Origin: Faecalibacterium sp.
Lineage (GTDB): Bacteria; Bacillota; Clostridia; Oscillospirales; Ruminococcaceae
Length of the DNA: 6,401 bases
Reading direction: 5' to 3'
NCBI GenBank assembly: GCA_020025795.1
Contig: JAHHRK010000086.1
Span: forward strand, 1 to 6,401
Below the pieces are notes generated by a model that did not search any database, was not told the DNA's origin, and saw only the letters and a list, made by a program, of their open reading frames with translations. Of this stretch, positions 6,141 through 6,401 are shown in pieces. The translations under genes were made by a program, and so were the position numbers. The stretch's first letter is position 1, and each line of letters starts with the position of its first letter.

Positions 6141-6401
6141 TTATTTGCGCACCAGAGCCACCACATTTTCGATATGCTCGGTATGGGGGAACATATCCAC
6201 CGGCTGGATGGTTTCCACCTGATAGCCCAGCTTCGTCAGCTGACGCAAATCGCGGGCCAGACTGTCCGGGCCGCAGCTCACATATACAATACGGCGCGGT
6301 GCCATTTTTGCCACAGCTTGCAAAAAGGCTTCGGTCGAGCCTTCGCGCGGTGGGTCCATAAACACCACATCCGCCGTCTGGCCCTTTTCGGCAGCATCCA
6401 C
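6141..6401 (-). CDS. rlmD: 23S rRNA (uracil-C5) methyltransferase, RlmD/RlmCD type, C-terminal part
   Basis: SAM-dependent enzyme that adds a methyl group to C5 of uracil in 23S rRNA (U1939, and in Firmicutes RlmCD also U747). Only the last 86 residues are in the window; the gene continues past the right edge, so the GTG at the edge is an internal valine codon, not a start. Visible motifs are MDPPREG (fragment residues 15-21), the catalytic-cysteine motif YVSCGPDSLARDL (Cys43 of the fragment) and the C-terminal PVDMFPHTEHIENVVAL typical of the RumA/TrmA group. The usual DPPR wording and the cysteine are intact. The N-terminal TRAM domain and Fe-S cysteines cannot be seen, so RlmD versus RlmCD cannot be decided. 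It faces the barrel gene and shares its terminator. Confidence 0.9.
   Translation of the reverse strand: MDAAEKGQTADVVFMDPPREGSTEAFLQAVAKMAPRRIVYVSCGPDSLARDLRQLTKLGYQVETIQPVDMFPHTEHIENVVALVRK

Overview
The window looks like a core chromosomal segment of a Gram-positive gut-type bacterium. The genes resemble those of Clostridia, and I would guess Oscillospiraceae (Faecalibacterium/Gemmiger/Subdoligranulum-like). The guess rests on strong AGGAGG-type ribosome binding sites, sigma-A promoters, U-tract terminators, the protein sequences, and base composition that by eye is in the mid-50s % GC. I did no database search. There is no sign of mobile DNA, phage, CRISPR, tRNA or rRNA genes.

Layout. 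Positions 1-791 (minus strand) hold the ribosomal protein operon rplM-rpsI, with rpsI running off the left edge. It has a near-consensus sigma-A promoter at 911-939 and a leader of about 110 nt with hairpins. Positions 805-1171 are a divergent intergenic region that also carries a helically phased T-tract repeat and a second promoter facing right. Positions 1172-5015 (plus strand) hold three genes in a row: a TtcA-like PP-loop/Fe-S tRNA sulfur-transfer protein, alanine racemase (alr) and the ribosomal GTPase LepA/EF4 (lepA). They end at a strong terminator at 5023-5063. Positions 5152-6075 (plus strand) hold a single gene with its own extended -10 promoter, encoding a predicted eight-stranded barrel protein of uncertain function. 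A hairpin at 6094-6130 works in both directions between this gene and a convergent gene at 6141-6401 (minus strand). That last gene is the C-terminal end of an RlmD/RlmCD-type 23S rRNA uracil methyltransferase and runs off the right edge.

Together, most of the genes serve translation: two ribosomal proteins, a tRNA modification enzyme, a translation elongation/biogenesis GTPase and an rRNA methyltransferase. Alr supplies D-alanine for the cell wall. No wholly new system is evident. The items most worth a second look are the rplM leader RNA (with a short internal reading frame) and the solitary barrel protein.
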